A DNA stretch of 64,000 nucleotides from Deinococcus ruber (GTDB lineage Bacteria > Deinococcota > Deinococci > Deinococcales > Deinococcaceae), in contig NZ_BMQL01000009.1 in assembly GCF_014648095.1 (NCBI RefSeq), positions 1 through 64,000 of the forward strand, written 5' to 3'. A program made the translations under genes and the position numbers. Positions 1 through 8,380 of the stretch are shown here, piece by piece. Below the pieces are notes generated by a model, which saw only the letters and a program-made list of their open reading frames with translations, was not told the origin of the DNA and did no database searches. Numbering within the stretch: the stretch's first letter is position 1; each line of letters begins with the position of its first letter.

Positions 1-912
1 CGGTTCGTAGCTGCCGACATCCAGATAGCACACGGTATACACGCCCTGGGCCTTGAGCTGGGCGACCTTGGCCGCCGAGGTATCGAAGCCGTCCACGTCC
101 AGCAGCGTCACGCCCGCCGGGACAGTGATGCCACTGTCAGACCCCGCGCCGATCTGCCAGTCCCAGCTGACCTTCCCGCTCGGCGGCAGCCTGACCGAGC
201 CGTCTGCCGGAGGCACGACCACCGGGGGCGGCGTCACCACAGGCGGAGGTGTGACCACTGGTGGCACCACCACGGGCGGCGGAGTGACAACGGGCGGAGG
301 TGTAACGACGGGCGGCGGAGTCACCACGGGCGGCGGATCGGTGGCGGGTGGGCCTGGGTCGGTGGCGGGCGGATTGCCGGTGCCGATGTTCAGATAATCG
401 ACCACGATGCCCGGCGTGCTGTCGCCCTCTCCAGCGTCGTCACTCCTGTACATCACACTCAGGCGGTCGCCCGGCTGCACATCGAGGCTGCCCAGCGCAT
501 AGCTCTGGTACTGGGTCGAGGTCATGCTGACGCGGGCGATCTCGTTGCCACGGCGGCGCACCACCAGGGCCGGGTTGCCAGCCAGTGACTCGGCACGGCT
601 GCGGAGAGTAAAGACGTAACTGCCTGCTTCGAGCGTCGAGGGCAGCCGAAAACTAACACGGTTGGCATCTGCTGTCAGCCGAACCGCCTGGCCTCCACTG
701 GCAGCCTCATCCTGAATGATCTCGGCGTGCCTGCCAGGATTTGGCGTGATGATGTCGGCTGGGGTCAGGTCTGCGGCATCAGAAAAATCTGACTGTTCCG
801 CTTCGACTCGGGCGGCGCTGATTGGCTGACCGACGCCGGATGTGACGCTGCTCTGTCCACAGGCAGCCATGACGAGAGACAGGGCCAGCAGCCCGGATAC
901 TTTGTTTCGCAT
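1..912 (-). CDS. Lipoprotein with carbohydrate-binding-like domain, proline-rich linker and GH114-like catalytic domain (3' end outside window)
   Basis: The frame is open from an ATG at 912 to the window edge, giving 304 residues without a stop. Residues 8-18 form a lipoprotein signal ending in VMAAC, with Cys18 as the predicted lipidation site. Residues about 30-175 form a beta-rich segment resembling a carbohydrate-binding module. Residues about 180-245 are a proline/valine/threonine linker of repeated PPPVVT units. From about 249 the sequence (SWDWQIGA, then LLDVDGFDTS and VCYLDVGSYEP) matches the start of GH114/TM1410-like TIM barrels, a family that includes endo-alpha-1,4-polygalactosaminidases. 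Inferred role: a surface-anchored enzyme acting on an amino-sugar polymer. The catalytic half lies off the left edge, so family assignment rests on about 55 residues. Confidence 0.75.
   Translation of the reverse strand, partial: MRNKVSGLLALSLVMAACGQSSVTSGVGQPISAARVEAEQSDFSDAADLTPADIITPNPGRHAEIIQDEAASGGQAVRLTADANRVSFRLPSTLEAGSYVFTLRSRAESLAGNPALVVRRRGNEIARVSMTSTQYQSYALGSLDVQPGDRLSVMYRSDDAGEGDSTPGIVVDYLNIGTGNPPATDPGPPATDPPPVVTPPPVVTPPPVVTPPPVVVPPVVTPPPVVTPPPVVVPPADGSVRLPPSGKVSWDWQIGAGSDSGITVPAGVTLLDVDGFDTSAAKVAQLKAQGVYTVCYLDVGSYEP
214..372. repeat. Tandem GC-rich repeats encoding the proline-rich linker
   Basis: Short imperfect direct repeats of 9, 15 and 18 bases (core ggcggcggagt) encode the PPPVVT units of the minus-strand lipoprotein. 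The opposite strand reads as a glycine/threonine repeat open frame, which is a shadow. Copy number in such a tract can change by slippage. Confidence 0.8.
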
Positions 913-1304
913 GCATATCCTCGCTTCAACACCGCTGCCCGGCACGAGCAACGTGTGACGACCCTCCGTACGGCAGGGGCGTATGAACAGACCGAACTTG
1001 GCAGGCCGACGTACACAACAGCGACCGGAACGCGTCCAGGTGACGCAAGAAGGAATGTACCGGATGACAGATTATTGTAATGAGGATCACTTCATGAGGA
1101 CATGTGAACCACCGGCTCATGGTCGGCAAAAAGTGCCTCATTACGAACAAAGAGCTAATTTTTCAGGTGAAGGGAAGTTCTCATACACGCCGTATTTGCT
1201 CCAACAGGCCGCACTTCACTGTTCCTGCCGGGCCTCTGCCATCACCCAGCAGCCGTGCGCGTCATATACATCCGCCTGCTTCCGGCTCTACAGTAAAGGC
1301 AGCG
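913..1304. other. Divergent intergenic region between lipoprotein and sigma factor genes
   Basis: These 392 bases hold the promoters of two divergent genes. Frames running through them are shadows or upstream extensions of the sigma factor frame without ribosome binding sites. I see no convincing -35/-10 pair or strong palindrome. Confidence 0.5.
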
Positions 1305-1832
1305 ATGGACGAGGAGACCGTTCTGATGGCGCGTCTGCACTTCGGTGACGGCGCGGCGCTGGCCGAACTGTATGCGCGGCTGGGGCCTCACGTCTATGCG
1401 CTGTGTTTCGAGCTTCTCCAGAGCCGCGAAGACGCGGAAGAGGTTCTTCAGGACACCTTTGCGCGGCTGAGCAGCGGGCCGCACCTGTACCGCCCGGAAC
1501 TGGGTTCGCCGCGTGCCTACGTGTACACCGTGGCCCGCAATACGGCGCTGTCACGGCTGCGGGCGCGGAAGGCCAGGCCCACCAGCCTCGATCCGGCTCT
1601 GGTGCCCGCCGAACGCCTGGCCGCGCACACCCAGGATCTGGACGTGAGATCGAGCGTGCATACCGCGATGGAGACGCTGCCGAGAAGTGACCAGCGCCTG
1701 TTACTCGACGCGTTCTTTCAGGGTCTCACTCATCCGGAAATCGCGACCGCCCGCAGCATGCCGCTGGGCACCGTCAAAACCCGGCTGCGGCGGGCACTGC
1801 TGGCGATGCGCCGCCGCCTGGAGGACGCATGA
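1305..1832 (+). CDS. ECF-type RNA polymerase sigma factor
   Basis: The 175-residue protein has the two-domain layout of extracytoplasmic-function sigma factors. Region 2 spans about residues 8-75, with DAEEVLQDTF at 43-52. Region 4 spans about 128-172, with a helix-turn-helix ending in GTVKTRLRRAL. The frame opens at 1104, but I chose ATG 1305 because aaagg lies just upstream, the sigma domain begins there, and the upstream extension looks non-coding. The next gene overlaps by four bases (ATGA) and encodes a zinc anti-sigma factor, so the two form a regulatory pair. The cupredoxin gene downstream is a possible target. The inducing signal cannot be read from sequence. Confidence 0.9.
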   Translation: MDEETVLMARLHFGDGAALAELYARLGPHVYALCFELLQSREDAEEVLQDTFARLSSGPHLYRPELGSPRAYVYTVARNTALSRLRARKARPTSLDPALVPAERLAAHTQDLDVRSSVHTAMETLPRSDQRLLLDAFFQGLTHPEIATARSMPLGTVKTRLRRALLAMRRRLEDA

Positions 1833-2527
1833 ACGCTGGCCCACACCTGAACCCAGGGCCGCTGGAGCGCTATGCCCTGGGGCTGCTTGCGCCCAGCGAC
1901 GCGCAGCGCATCGAGGATCATCTGAGCAGCTGCACCGCCTGCCGCCGCGCCCTGGTCGAGCAACAGGACGCGCTGATTGCGGCCGTGGAGGCGTTGCCGT
2001 CACCGGGGCCGCTGCCTGCTCTGCGGCTCAGCGAACAGCCACTGGTACGGCCTGCACCGCCACCCGCGCAGCGTGCAATATGGCCGCTGGTGGCCTCGCT
2101 AGCCCTCCTGGTTGCCGCATTCGGACTCGGCTGGGGGCAGCAGCAGTCGTCGGCCCGGCAGCGGCTGGAAGCGCAGCAGCAACTGGTCAGCGGCTGGCTG
2201 GCCCGCGCCGATGTGCGGGCGCTGACCCTGACCGACCTGAAGCGCCGTCCGAGTGGGCGCGTGCTGATCGATGTCGGGGAGCACCAGAGCGGCACGAAAA
2301 ACGGACAGGGCCTGTTCGTGTTGCCCGACGCTCCGGCGGGTCTGGAATACCGCGCCTGGGTCGCCCGCGACTGGCACCTCGGCGACCCGATGACCCTGGT
2401 CAGCCGCAGCCGCAGCGGAATTTTTAAGGTGGCGCTGGGCGTCAACGATTACCTGTGTCTGAGTCTTGACCGCCCCGACGCCCCCACCACCGGACCTCAG
2501 CACATTTTGGGCAAGGCGTTTTATTAG
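1829..2527 (+). CDS. Zinc-binding transmembrane anti-sigma factor (RskA-like)
   Basis: The 232-residue protein is translationally coupled to the sigma gene by an ATGA overlap. The N-terminal cytoplasmic domain has the zinc anti-sigma signature His31-x3-Cys35-x2-Cys38. A single membrane segment lies at about 83-102, followed by a region with many glutamines. The C-terminal domain (about 130-232) resembles the extracytoplasmic RskA domain. Family knowledge: such proteins hold the sigma factor inactive at the membrane until proteolysis or a signal frees it. The exact sensory function of the outer domain is unknown. Confidence 0.88.
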   Translation: MNAGPHLNPGPLERYALGLLAPSDAQRIEDHLSSCTACRRALVEQQDALIAAVEALPSPGPLPALRLSEQPLVRPAPPPAQRAIWPLVASLALLVAAFGLGWGQQQSSARQRLEAQQQLVSGWLARADVRALTLTDLKRRPSGRVLIDVGEHQSGTKNGQGLFVLPDAPAGLEYRAWVARDWHLGDPMTLVSRSRSGIFKVALGVNDYLCLSLDRPDAPTTGPQHILGKAFY

Positions 2528-2549
2528 AGCGTTTCTCGGAGGTGGGAGT

Positions 2550-2562
2550 GGAACAGCGTTCC
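2550..2562. promoter_or_regulatory. Short palindrome upstream of the cupredoxin gene
   Basis: GGAAC and GTTCC arms are separated by three bases, 148 bases before the cupredoxin start. GGAAC also resembles an ECF -35 element, but I cannot find a good matching -10. Weak evidence. Confidence 0.25.
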
Positions 2563-2709
2563 CGACGGGCTTTCAACCTCTGTCGCTTTGCTTCCTCGCT
2601 GCTGATACAGCCCCTCTACATCCTGCGACTTTGCCCGACCAGCCCGGCACATCCGGCGGGTTGAATCTGAACGCTTCAGCGCTGCGTATCTATAGGCGGA
2701 GGAACACCT

Positions 2710-3081
2710 ATGCAAAAGAATCTGCTGCTTACGCTGACCGCCGGACTGTCACTGATGCTCGCGGGCGCACCTGCCCAGGCCCAGGGAGCCGCCAAACCGC
2801 AGGTCGTTCAGGTCAAGCTCTCGGAATGGAGCATGGGCATGGAAGACACCAAGGTCAAGGGCGCGGTGCAGTTCGACGTGTCGAATGTGGGCAAGTTCCC
2901 GCACGTGCTGACCATTGAAGGCAAGATCGGCGGTCAGGCCTTCGTCATCTCCTCGATGCTGCTCAAGGCGGGAGAGGCCACCTCGATGACCGTGACGCTG
3001 CCTGCCGGGACATACAACGTGTACTGCCCGCTGCCCGGCCACGCGGCCCGGGGCATGGTCGGCACGCTGACCATCGAATAA
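2710..3081 (+). CDS. Exported cupredoxin (blue-copper, plastocyanin-like)
   Basis: The 123-residue protein has a Sec signal peptide (residues 1-24, ending AQA). The mature domain carries a type-1 copper set: His65 (in KFPHVLT), then Cys106, His111 and Met116 in YCPLPGHAARGM. Spacing and length fit a single-domain cupredoxin that carries electrons in the periplasm. A GGAGGA-type ribosome site lies before ATG 2710. It follows the sigma/anti-sigma pair after 182 bases, so it may be transcribed separately. A strong hairpin terminator follows. The redox partner is unknown. Confidence 0.88.
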   Translation: MQKNLLLTLTAGLSLMLAGAPAQAQGAAKPQVVQVKLSEWSMGMEDTKVKGAVQFDVSNVGKFPHVLTIEGKIGGQAFVISSMLLKAGEATSMTVTLPAGTYNVYCPLPGHAARGMVGTLTIE

Positions 3082-3101
3082 GTTCAGAACGCCAAACTCA
3101 G

Positions 3102-3148
3102 AGCAGGGCCGAAGACGCACGGGAAAGCCCGGTATCTTCGGCCCTGCT
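3102..3148. terminator. Hairpin terminator after the cupredoxin gene
   Basis: A perfect 14-base inverted repeat (3102-3115 with 3135-3148) surrounds a 19-base loop. It lies between the convergent cupredoxin gene and the broken minus-strand gene and could serve both strands. There is no long T-run. Confidence 0.7.
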
Positions 3149-3163
3149 GTCTGATCTGTACTG

Positions 3164-3679
3164 TCAGGGCGCGGTTTCCACCCGTATCTCGGTGGTGTCG
3201 GTGATCTCGGCCCCGAACACCTGCCCCTTGCCGCCGAGGGTCTTGCTGAACAGGTATTGCCCTTCTGCGCCCGTGTCTCAGAATCACGTCCCCGAAACTC
3301 TGACCCGGCAGCGTACCGATCAGTTTGTTCGGTTCGGTACCGTAAGCGTCCGAACCACAGCCCCACGGTATTGCCGCCGCCCAGACAGGTTGGGGTGCCA
3401 GCAACGATGTCTTCACGCCCGCACCGCATCCAGATACGGCTGGCTGCCAACGAGCCGAAACGATACGTTCACGGTCGCCGCTGGTGAGCTGAATGTTGCT
3501 GGACGCATGCCCCCGCCGAGCGCCTGAAGCAGCGGCAGCAGCGACACGTACAGACCACCGCTGTCAGGCGTGCCGTCGATACTCGTGCTGCGGTCATCGA
3601 TCTTGAGGGTGTACAGAGCCGCCTGTGCGCTTCCGCCCAGCGCCAACAGCAGTCCCCACTTTCCGAGCCAGTGTTCCAC
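3164..3679 (-). pseudogene. Exported protein gene broken by at least two frameshifts
   Basis: From ATG 3679 the frame encodes a signal peptide (residues 1-20, ending AQA) and a beta-rich domain with LYVSLLPLLQALGG, somewhat like copper-amine-oxidase N-terminal/stalk domains. It stops at 3413. Coding character continues in another frame (EPNKLIGTLPGQSFGDV) to about 3290. It then returns to the first frame (QYLFSKTLGGKGQVFGAEI), ending with TGA at 3164-3166. The shifts roughly compensate, so the intact protein would have been about 170 residues. Either the gene is decaying or the assembly carries indels. Function unknown. Confidence 0.6.
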
Positions 3680-3968
3680 TTCGCTCCTCCAGCAGATGAG
3701 TCCATCTATGGGAGACGATTGTATTTGACTTCACCGATTTCCCATCCATAGTAGCGCGGCAATGTCGTGCTCAGGAGTCGTCTTCCTTCTGGCCGGTCAC
3801 AGTTTCCTGGTCACAGGATGTGAGCGGCTGTCTTTTATGTGGGTTCTCTTACAGAATTTCTGTGTTTTCCCACAGGAGTCACATTGACAACAGGCGTCCC
3901 ACGCTCTACTTTATCGGTAAAGCTAATTCTTTCTCCGCATTTCTTCCCCGCCCACGCGAGGTGCTGTC
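3680..3968. promoter_or_regulatory. Upstream region of the GH3 sugar operon with a short palindrome
   Basis: This relatively AT-rich gap precedes the LacI gene. It has a TTGACT box at 3725-3730 without a clear -10 at good spacing. An odd palindrome ACAGAA-T-TTCTGT lies at 3851-3863 and is a candidate operator for the adjacent LacI-type regulator, though it is less GC-centred than typical LacI sites. Confidence 0.35.
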
Positions 3969-4979
3969 ATGACGCCCCCACCCCTGCCCGTTACCCTGGC
4001 CGATGTTGCCCGGCTGGCTGGCGTGTCCAAGATGACCGTCTCGAACGTGCTGAACGAACGGCCCGGCATGTCGCCGGACACGCGTAGACGGGTGCAGGCA
4101 GCCATCGAGGAAAGCGGCTATGTGGTCAACACCGCCGCCCGCATGCTGACCGGGCGGCGCATGAACCTGATCGGCGTGATTGCCCCCCGCTACAGCGTGC
4201 CCTACGTGACCGAGCTGATTCAGGGCGCGAGCGCCGCCGCCGAAGCCGCCGGAATGAGCATGGCGGTGTTTACCACCTCGCAGAATGCGGTGCTGGAGCG
4301 GGAGCGCGGCGCACTGCTGCGAACCCTGGCCGACGGCGTCCTGCTGATCATGCCCACGGCGGGCAGCGGGCAGATGTTCGAGAACGTGGTGCCGGTGGTA
4401 ACGACCGGGGCAGAGGGCGCGTACAGCGTGCAGGGCGACAACGAGCAGGGCGGGCGGCTGGCCGCGCAGCATCTGCTGTCGCTGGGGCATCGCCGGATTG
4501 CCCACATCCGGGGGGCCGACGCACCCGCCGACCACGCGGGCGAGATGCGGGCGCGGGAACGCGGCTTTCTGGAGGTGCTGCATGCGGCGGGCATAGACGT
4601 TCCGGCGGCCTATCTGCCGGGCAGCAACTCGCAGGAAGACGGCGGCGAGCAGGCAGCGCGGGCACTGCTGAGCCTGCCGGAGCCGCCCAGCGCCATCTTT
4701 GCCGCCAACGATGTCGCCGCCTTCGGCACGCTCAGAATGGCTGCCGCGCTCGGGCTGCGGGTGCCGCACGATCTGTCGGTGCTGGGCTTCGACGACGTGA
4801 CTGCCAGCGCCCTGACCACCCCGGCCCTCACTACCATCCGGCAGCCGCTTCAGAGCATGGGTGCCGCCGCCGTCCAGATGCTGCTGGAACTGGGCAGCGG
4901 CAGCGTCCCCGCCGTCGCACACCGCATTTTCGAGACGACCCTGATCGTGAGGCAGTCCACCGCGCCGCCCAGTTCGTAG
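3969..4979 (+). CDS. LacI-family transcriptional regulator
   Basis: The 336-residue protein has an N-terminal LacI helix-turn-helix (LADVARLAGVSKMTVSNVLN, residues 10-29) with the hinge to about residue 62. A periplasmic-binding-like sugar sensor domain follows, with the family block GLRVPHDLSVLGFDD. Length is normal for the family. It is the first gene of a co-directional set with a GH3 glucosidase 63 bases downstream. It therefore probably represses that operon until a glucoside or its breakdown product binds. The ligand cannot be assigned. Confidence 0.92.
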   Translation: MTPPPLPVTLADVARLAGVSKMTVSNVLNERPGMSPDTRRRVQAAIEESGYVVNTAARMLTGRRMNLIGVIAPRYSVPYVTELIQGASAAAEAAGMSMAVFTTSQNAVLERERGALLRTLADGVLLIMPTAGSGQMFENVVPVVTTGAEGAYSVQGDNEQGGRLAAQHLLSLGHRRIAHIRGADAPADHAGEMRARERGFLEVLHAAGIDVPAAYLPGSNSQEDGGEQAARALLSLPEPPSAIFAANDVAAFGTLRMAAALGLRVPHDLSVLGFDDVTASALTTPALTTIRQPLQSMGAAAVQMLLELGSGSVPAVAHRIFETTLIVRQSTAPPSS

Positions 4980-5042
4980 TTCTCCACTGCCGCAGTTCCC
5001 GTTTCCGCTGACCTTTCGCCCTCTCAGCCCCGAGGAGTTCCC

Positions 5043-7556
5043 ATGACCCACTCTCCCCCCTCCCCCGACCTGAAGACCCCGCCTGACCTGGAGACTCTGC
5101 TCGACCAGATGACCCTTGAAGAACAGGTATCGCTGCTTGCCGGAGCCGATTTCTGGCGCACCGTACCGATTCCGCGTCTGGGCATTCCCGCCCTGAAGGT
5201 GTCCGACGGCCCTGCCGGAGCACGCGGCGGCGGAGCGCTGGTGGGCAGCACCCACACGGCGGCGTTTCCGGTGGGCATTGCGCTGGGCAGCACCTGGAAC
5301 GTAAACCTGCTGCGCGAGGTCGGTGCGGCGCTGGCCCGCGAGGCGCACGACAAGGGGGCGGGCGTGCTGCTGGCTCCCACCATCAACCTGTTTCGCAGCA
5401 CCCTGAACGGACGCAACTTCGAAAGCTACGCCGAAGACCCCTTTCTGACCGGCAAGCTCGCCACCGCTTATGTTCAGGGCCTACAGGCAGGGGGCGTGGC
5501 GGCCACCGTCAAGCATTTCGTGGGCAACGAATCGGAATATCAGCGCAACACTATTTCCTCAGATATCCCCGAGCGGGCGCTGCGCGAACTGTATCTGCGC
5601 CCCTTCGAGATGGTCGTGAAAGACGCGCAGCCCTGGGCCATCATGACCTCGTACAACAAGCTGGACGGCACCTACGCCAGCGAGCACCCGCGCCTGCTGG
5701 AGGGCATTCTGCGCGGCGAGTGGAAATTCGACGGCCTGGTCATGAGTGACTGGGGCGGCACCCACAGCGCGGGCGCGTCGGTGCGGGCGGGGCTGGACCT
5801 GGAAATGCCGGGGCCGTCGCGTGCCCGCACCACACTGCTGGAGGAAGCCGAGCACGACCCCGCCACCCGCGCCGCCGTGCGCCAGTCGGCCAGAAATGTG
5901 CTGCAACTGATCGAACGCACCGGAACGTTTGCAGATCCGCGTGACACCAGCGACTCGGGCGAACGCGAGGAAGAATACCCCGACACCCGCGCCCTGATCC
6001 GCCGGGCGGGGGCCGAGGGCATGGTGCTGCTGAAAAATGATGGGCTGCTGCCGCTGCCGCAGGGCGTGCGGGTCGCGGTCATCGGCCCCAACGCCGCCAC
6101 CGGGCAGGTGATGGGCGGGGGCAGCGCCCAGATGAATGCTCACCGCCGCGTCTCGCCGCTGGAAGGGCTGCGGGCCGCACTGGGCGAAGAAAATGTGACC
6201 TACGCGCTGGGCTGCGACAACGACCGTTTCCTGCCGACGCTGAACGTTCCGGTGCAGCTCGACTTTTTCGACGTTCAGAGCGTCTCCTTTGGCACCCAGG
6301 AACGGACGGGCAGCGAACAGATGCTGTTCTCGCTGCCGCAGGGCCTGGATGCCTCCGACTTCCGGGCGACCATGACCCTCACGCTTCAGGCCCCCCACGA
6401 CGGCACCTACGACCTGAGCCTGTACAGCGCGGGCCTCAGCCGTCTGCGGGTGGATGGACAGGAGGTGATCGACAACTGGACGCACTGGCAGCCGGGCGAC
6501 ACCTATTTCAACTTCGGCAGCGACGAGGTGCGGGCCAGTCATTTTCTGAAGGCCGGGCCGCATACTGCCGTCGTCGAATTTGCGCCCAAGGCCGTCGAAA
6601 ACACCGTCGCGGCCTTCAGCGCCATGCGCCTGGGATTCCGCCCGCCCGCGCCGCAACATCAGCTGGAAGAGGCCGTGAGCGCAGCAGCACAGGCCGATGT
6701 GGTGGTGCTGTGCGTGGGTACCAACGGCGACTGGGAAACCGAGGGCGTGGACCGCTGGGGCCTGGATCTGCCGGGCCGTCAGAACGAGTTGATCGGCGCG
6801 GTGCTGGCAGCCAACCCGCGCACGGTGGTGCTGCTTCAGACGGGCGGCCCCATCAGCATGCCGTGGCTAGAAACAGCGCCCGCCGTGTTGCAGGCGTGGT
6901 TTCCCGGCCAGGAGGCAGGCTTCAGCGTTGCCGATGTGCTGCTGGGGCAGGCAGACCCCGGCGGCAGACTGCCCCAGACCTTCCCGCGCAGCCTGCACGA
7001 CGATCCGGTTCACCCGCTCGAACCGGGCCTCCAGTACCCCGGCGAGCATGGGCATGTGGCCTACCAGGAAGGGCTGTTCATCGGGTACCGACACGTAGAC
7101 CGCCACGGCCTGACGCCGCTGTTTCCCTTCGGACACGGCCTGAGCTACACCACCTTCACCGTCTCGGACGCGCAGCTAAGCGCCGACGTACTGGAACCGG
7201 GCGCGACGCTCCGCGTGAGTGTGCAGGTTCGCAACACCGGGGAACGCAGCGGGCAGACGGTGGTGCAGCTGTACATCCGCGAGAAGAACACCCAGCGAGA
7301 GCGGCCCGACAAGGAACTGAAGGGCTTCGCCAAGGTGCAGCTGAAGGCGGGCGAGACACAGGAGGTGCAGCTGGAACTGGACATGCGCTCACTGGCCGCG
7401 TTCGACGACACCCGGGCCGCCTGGGTCGCCGACGCGGGCGAATTCGAGGTGCTGCTGGGCCAGAGCAGCGCCGATCTGCCGATCACACTTCCCCTGCGGC
7501 TGCTGGAGCAGTGGAGCGAACCCGTTTCCTCATCATCCAAGGAGGCACACGCATGA
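5043..7556 (+). CDS. GH3 beta-glucosidase with inserted PA14 domain
   Basis: The 837-residue protein has the GH3 order: a TIM barrel (about 10-300) with KVSDGPAGARGG and the nucleophile Asp236 in VMSDWGG, an alpha/beta sandwich, a PA14 insert at about 390-535, and a C-terminal fibronectin-III-like domain (about 720-830) after HGLSYTTF. No signal peptide is visible, so it is probably cytoplasmic and hydrolyses imported beta-glucosides. PA14 inserts in GH3 enzymes restrict the active site to small substrates. The stop overlaps the next start by ATGA. The long frame in another register inside its 3' half is a shadow extension of the next gene. Confidence 0.93.
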   Translation: MTHSPPSPDLKTPPDLETLLDQMTLEEQVSLLAGADFWRTVPIPRLGIPALKVSDGPAGARGGGALVGSTHTAAFPVGIALGSTWNVNLLREVGAALAREAHDKGAGVLLAPTINLFRSTLNGRNFESYAEDPFLTGKLATAYVQGLQAGGVAATVKHFVGNESEYQRNTISSDIPERALRELYLRPFEMVVKDAQPWAIMTSYNKLDGTYASEHPRLLEGILRGEWKFDGLVMSDWGGTHSAGASVRAGLDLEMPGPSRARTTLLEEAEHDPATRAAVRQSARNVLQLIERTGTFADPRDTSDSGEREEEYPDTRALIRRAGAEGMVLLKNDGLLPLPQGVRVAVIGPNAATGQVMGGGSAQMNAHRRVSPLEGLRAALGEENVTYALGCDNDRFLPTLNVPVQLDFFDVQSVSFGTQERTGSEQMLFSLPQGLDASDFRATMTLTLQAPHDGTYDLSLYSAGLSRLRVDGQEVIDNWTHWQPGDTYFNFGSDEVRASHFLKAGPHTAVVEFAPKAVENTVAAFSAMRLGFRPPAPQHQLEEAVSAAAQADVVVLCVGTNGDWETEGVDRWGLDLPGRQNELIGAVLAANPRTVVLLQTGGPISMPWLETAPAVLQAWFPGQEAGFSVADVLLGQADPGGRLPQTFPRSLHDDPVHPLEPGLQYPGEHGHVAYQEGLFIGYRHVDRHGLTPLFPFGHGLSYTTFTVSDAQLSADVLEPGATLRVSVQVRNTGERSGQTVVQLYIREKNTQRERPDKELKGFAKVQLKAGETQEVQLELDMRSLAAFDDTRAAWVADAGEFEVLLGQSSADLPITLPLRLLEQWSEPVSSSSKEAHA

Positions 7557-8380
7557 CCGAACTTCCCGTTTTACAGCCCGGCACGCTCTCGGTGCAGCTC
7601 TACACCTTCCGCGACGCGATGGAACAAGACACTCCGGGCAGCATCGCCCGCCTCGCGCAGTTGGGCTTTCGGTACGTCGAACCCTTCGGCCTGGGCACGC
7701 GCCACCGGCCCGCTGCCGAGCGCATGGAGTCGGTCAAGACGCTGCGCCGCACGCTCGACGAACACGGCATTCAGGCGTCGTCGGTGCACGCTGCTGCGCC
7801 CGTCGGCCCCGAAACCGAGGCGATTCTGGACGAGCTGGAAGTGCTGGGCACACGGCTGACAGTGGTGTCGTGGCCCGGCGAGGTGTGGGGCTTTGAGCGC
7901 GACGCACTGGCGACGCTCGACGGCACGCAGCGCTTTGCAGACGCCATGAACACCGCCGCCGCCAACGCAGCTGGACGCGGGCTGCAACTGGGCTACCACA
8001 ACCACTGGTGGGAATGGAACACGCTCGAAAACGGCCAGAGCGCCTACGACACGCTGCTGAGCCTGCTCGATCCCGTCATCTTTACCGAGGTCGATACCTA
8101 CTGGGCGCAGACGGCGGGCCAGGACCCGGCAACGCTGCTGGAACGGCTGGGCGGGCGCACCCTGGCCCTGCATCTGAAGGACGGCCCCGCCGTGCCCGAA
8201 GTGCCGCAGGTGCCGCTGGGCGGCGGCGTCGTCGATTACCGCGCCGTCATCATGGCTGCGCCTTCGGCCCGCTGGCATGTACTGGAAATGGACGCCAGCG
8301 CCGGAGACGCCTTCGAGGACGTGGGGCAGAGCGCTCAGACCCTGATCGCGGCGGGGCTGTCGGCGTGGGAGGCACAATGA
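7553..8380 (+). CDS. Sugar phosphate isomerase/epimerase family TIM-barrel protein
   Basis: This is a 275-residue protein of the xylose-isomerase-like TIM-barrel superfamily. Features include SVQLYTFRDAM at the N-terminus, a YHNHWWEW metal/substrate segment in the middle and EVDTYWAQ and HLKDG blocks later, which supply the acidic and histidine ligands typical for a divalent metal. I placed the start at ATG 7553, which overlaps the GH3 stop and follows aaggagg. It overlaps the next gene by ATGA. Members act as epimerases, isomerases or lyases on sugars and keto-glycosides, so the exact reaction is open. Confidence 0.85.
   Translation: MTELPVLQPGTLSVQLYTFRDAMEQDTPGSIARLAQLGFRYVEPFGLGTRHRPAAERMESVKTLRRTLDEHGIQASSVHAAAPVGPETEAILDELEVLGTRLTVVSWPGEVWGFERDALATLDGTQRFADAMNTAAANAAGRGLQLGYHNHWWEWNTLENGQSAYDTLLSLLDPVIFTEVDTYWAQTAGQDPATLLERLGGRTLALHLKDGPAVPEVPQVPLGGGVVDYRAVIMAAPSARWHVLEMDASAGDAFEDVGQSAQTLIAAGLSAWEAQ

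Noticed and set aside
53..397. Plus-strand glycine/threonine repeat frame
   Set aside because: It is the antisense of the proline-rich linker of the minus-strand lipoprotein; it lacks a ribosome site.
3906..5348. 480-codon minus-strand frame across the LacI and GH3 start
   Set aside because: Antisense shadow of well-supported genes in GC-rich DNA; composition is rich in Gly, His and Arg with no domain.
6710..7552. N-terminal extension of the isomerase frame into GH3
   Set aside because: Shifted reading of the GH3 gene; the true start at 7553 has aaggagg and domain agreement.
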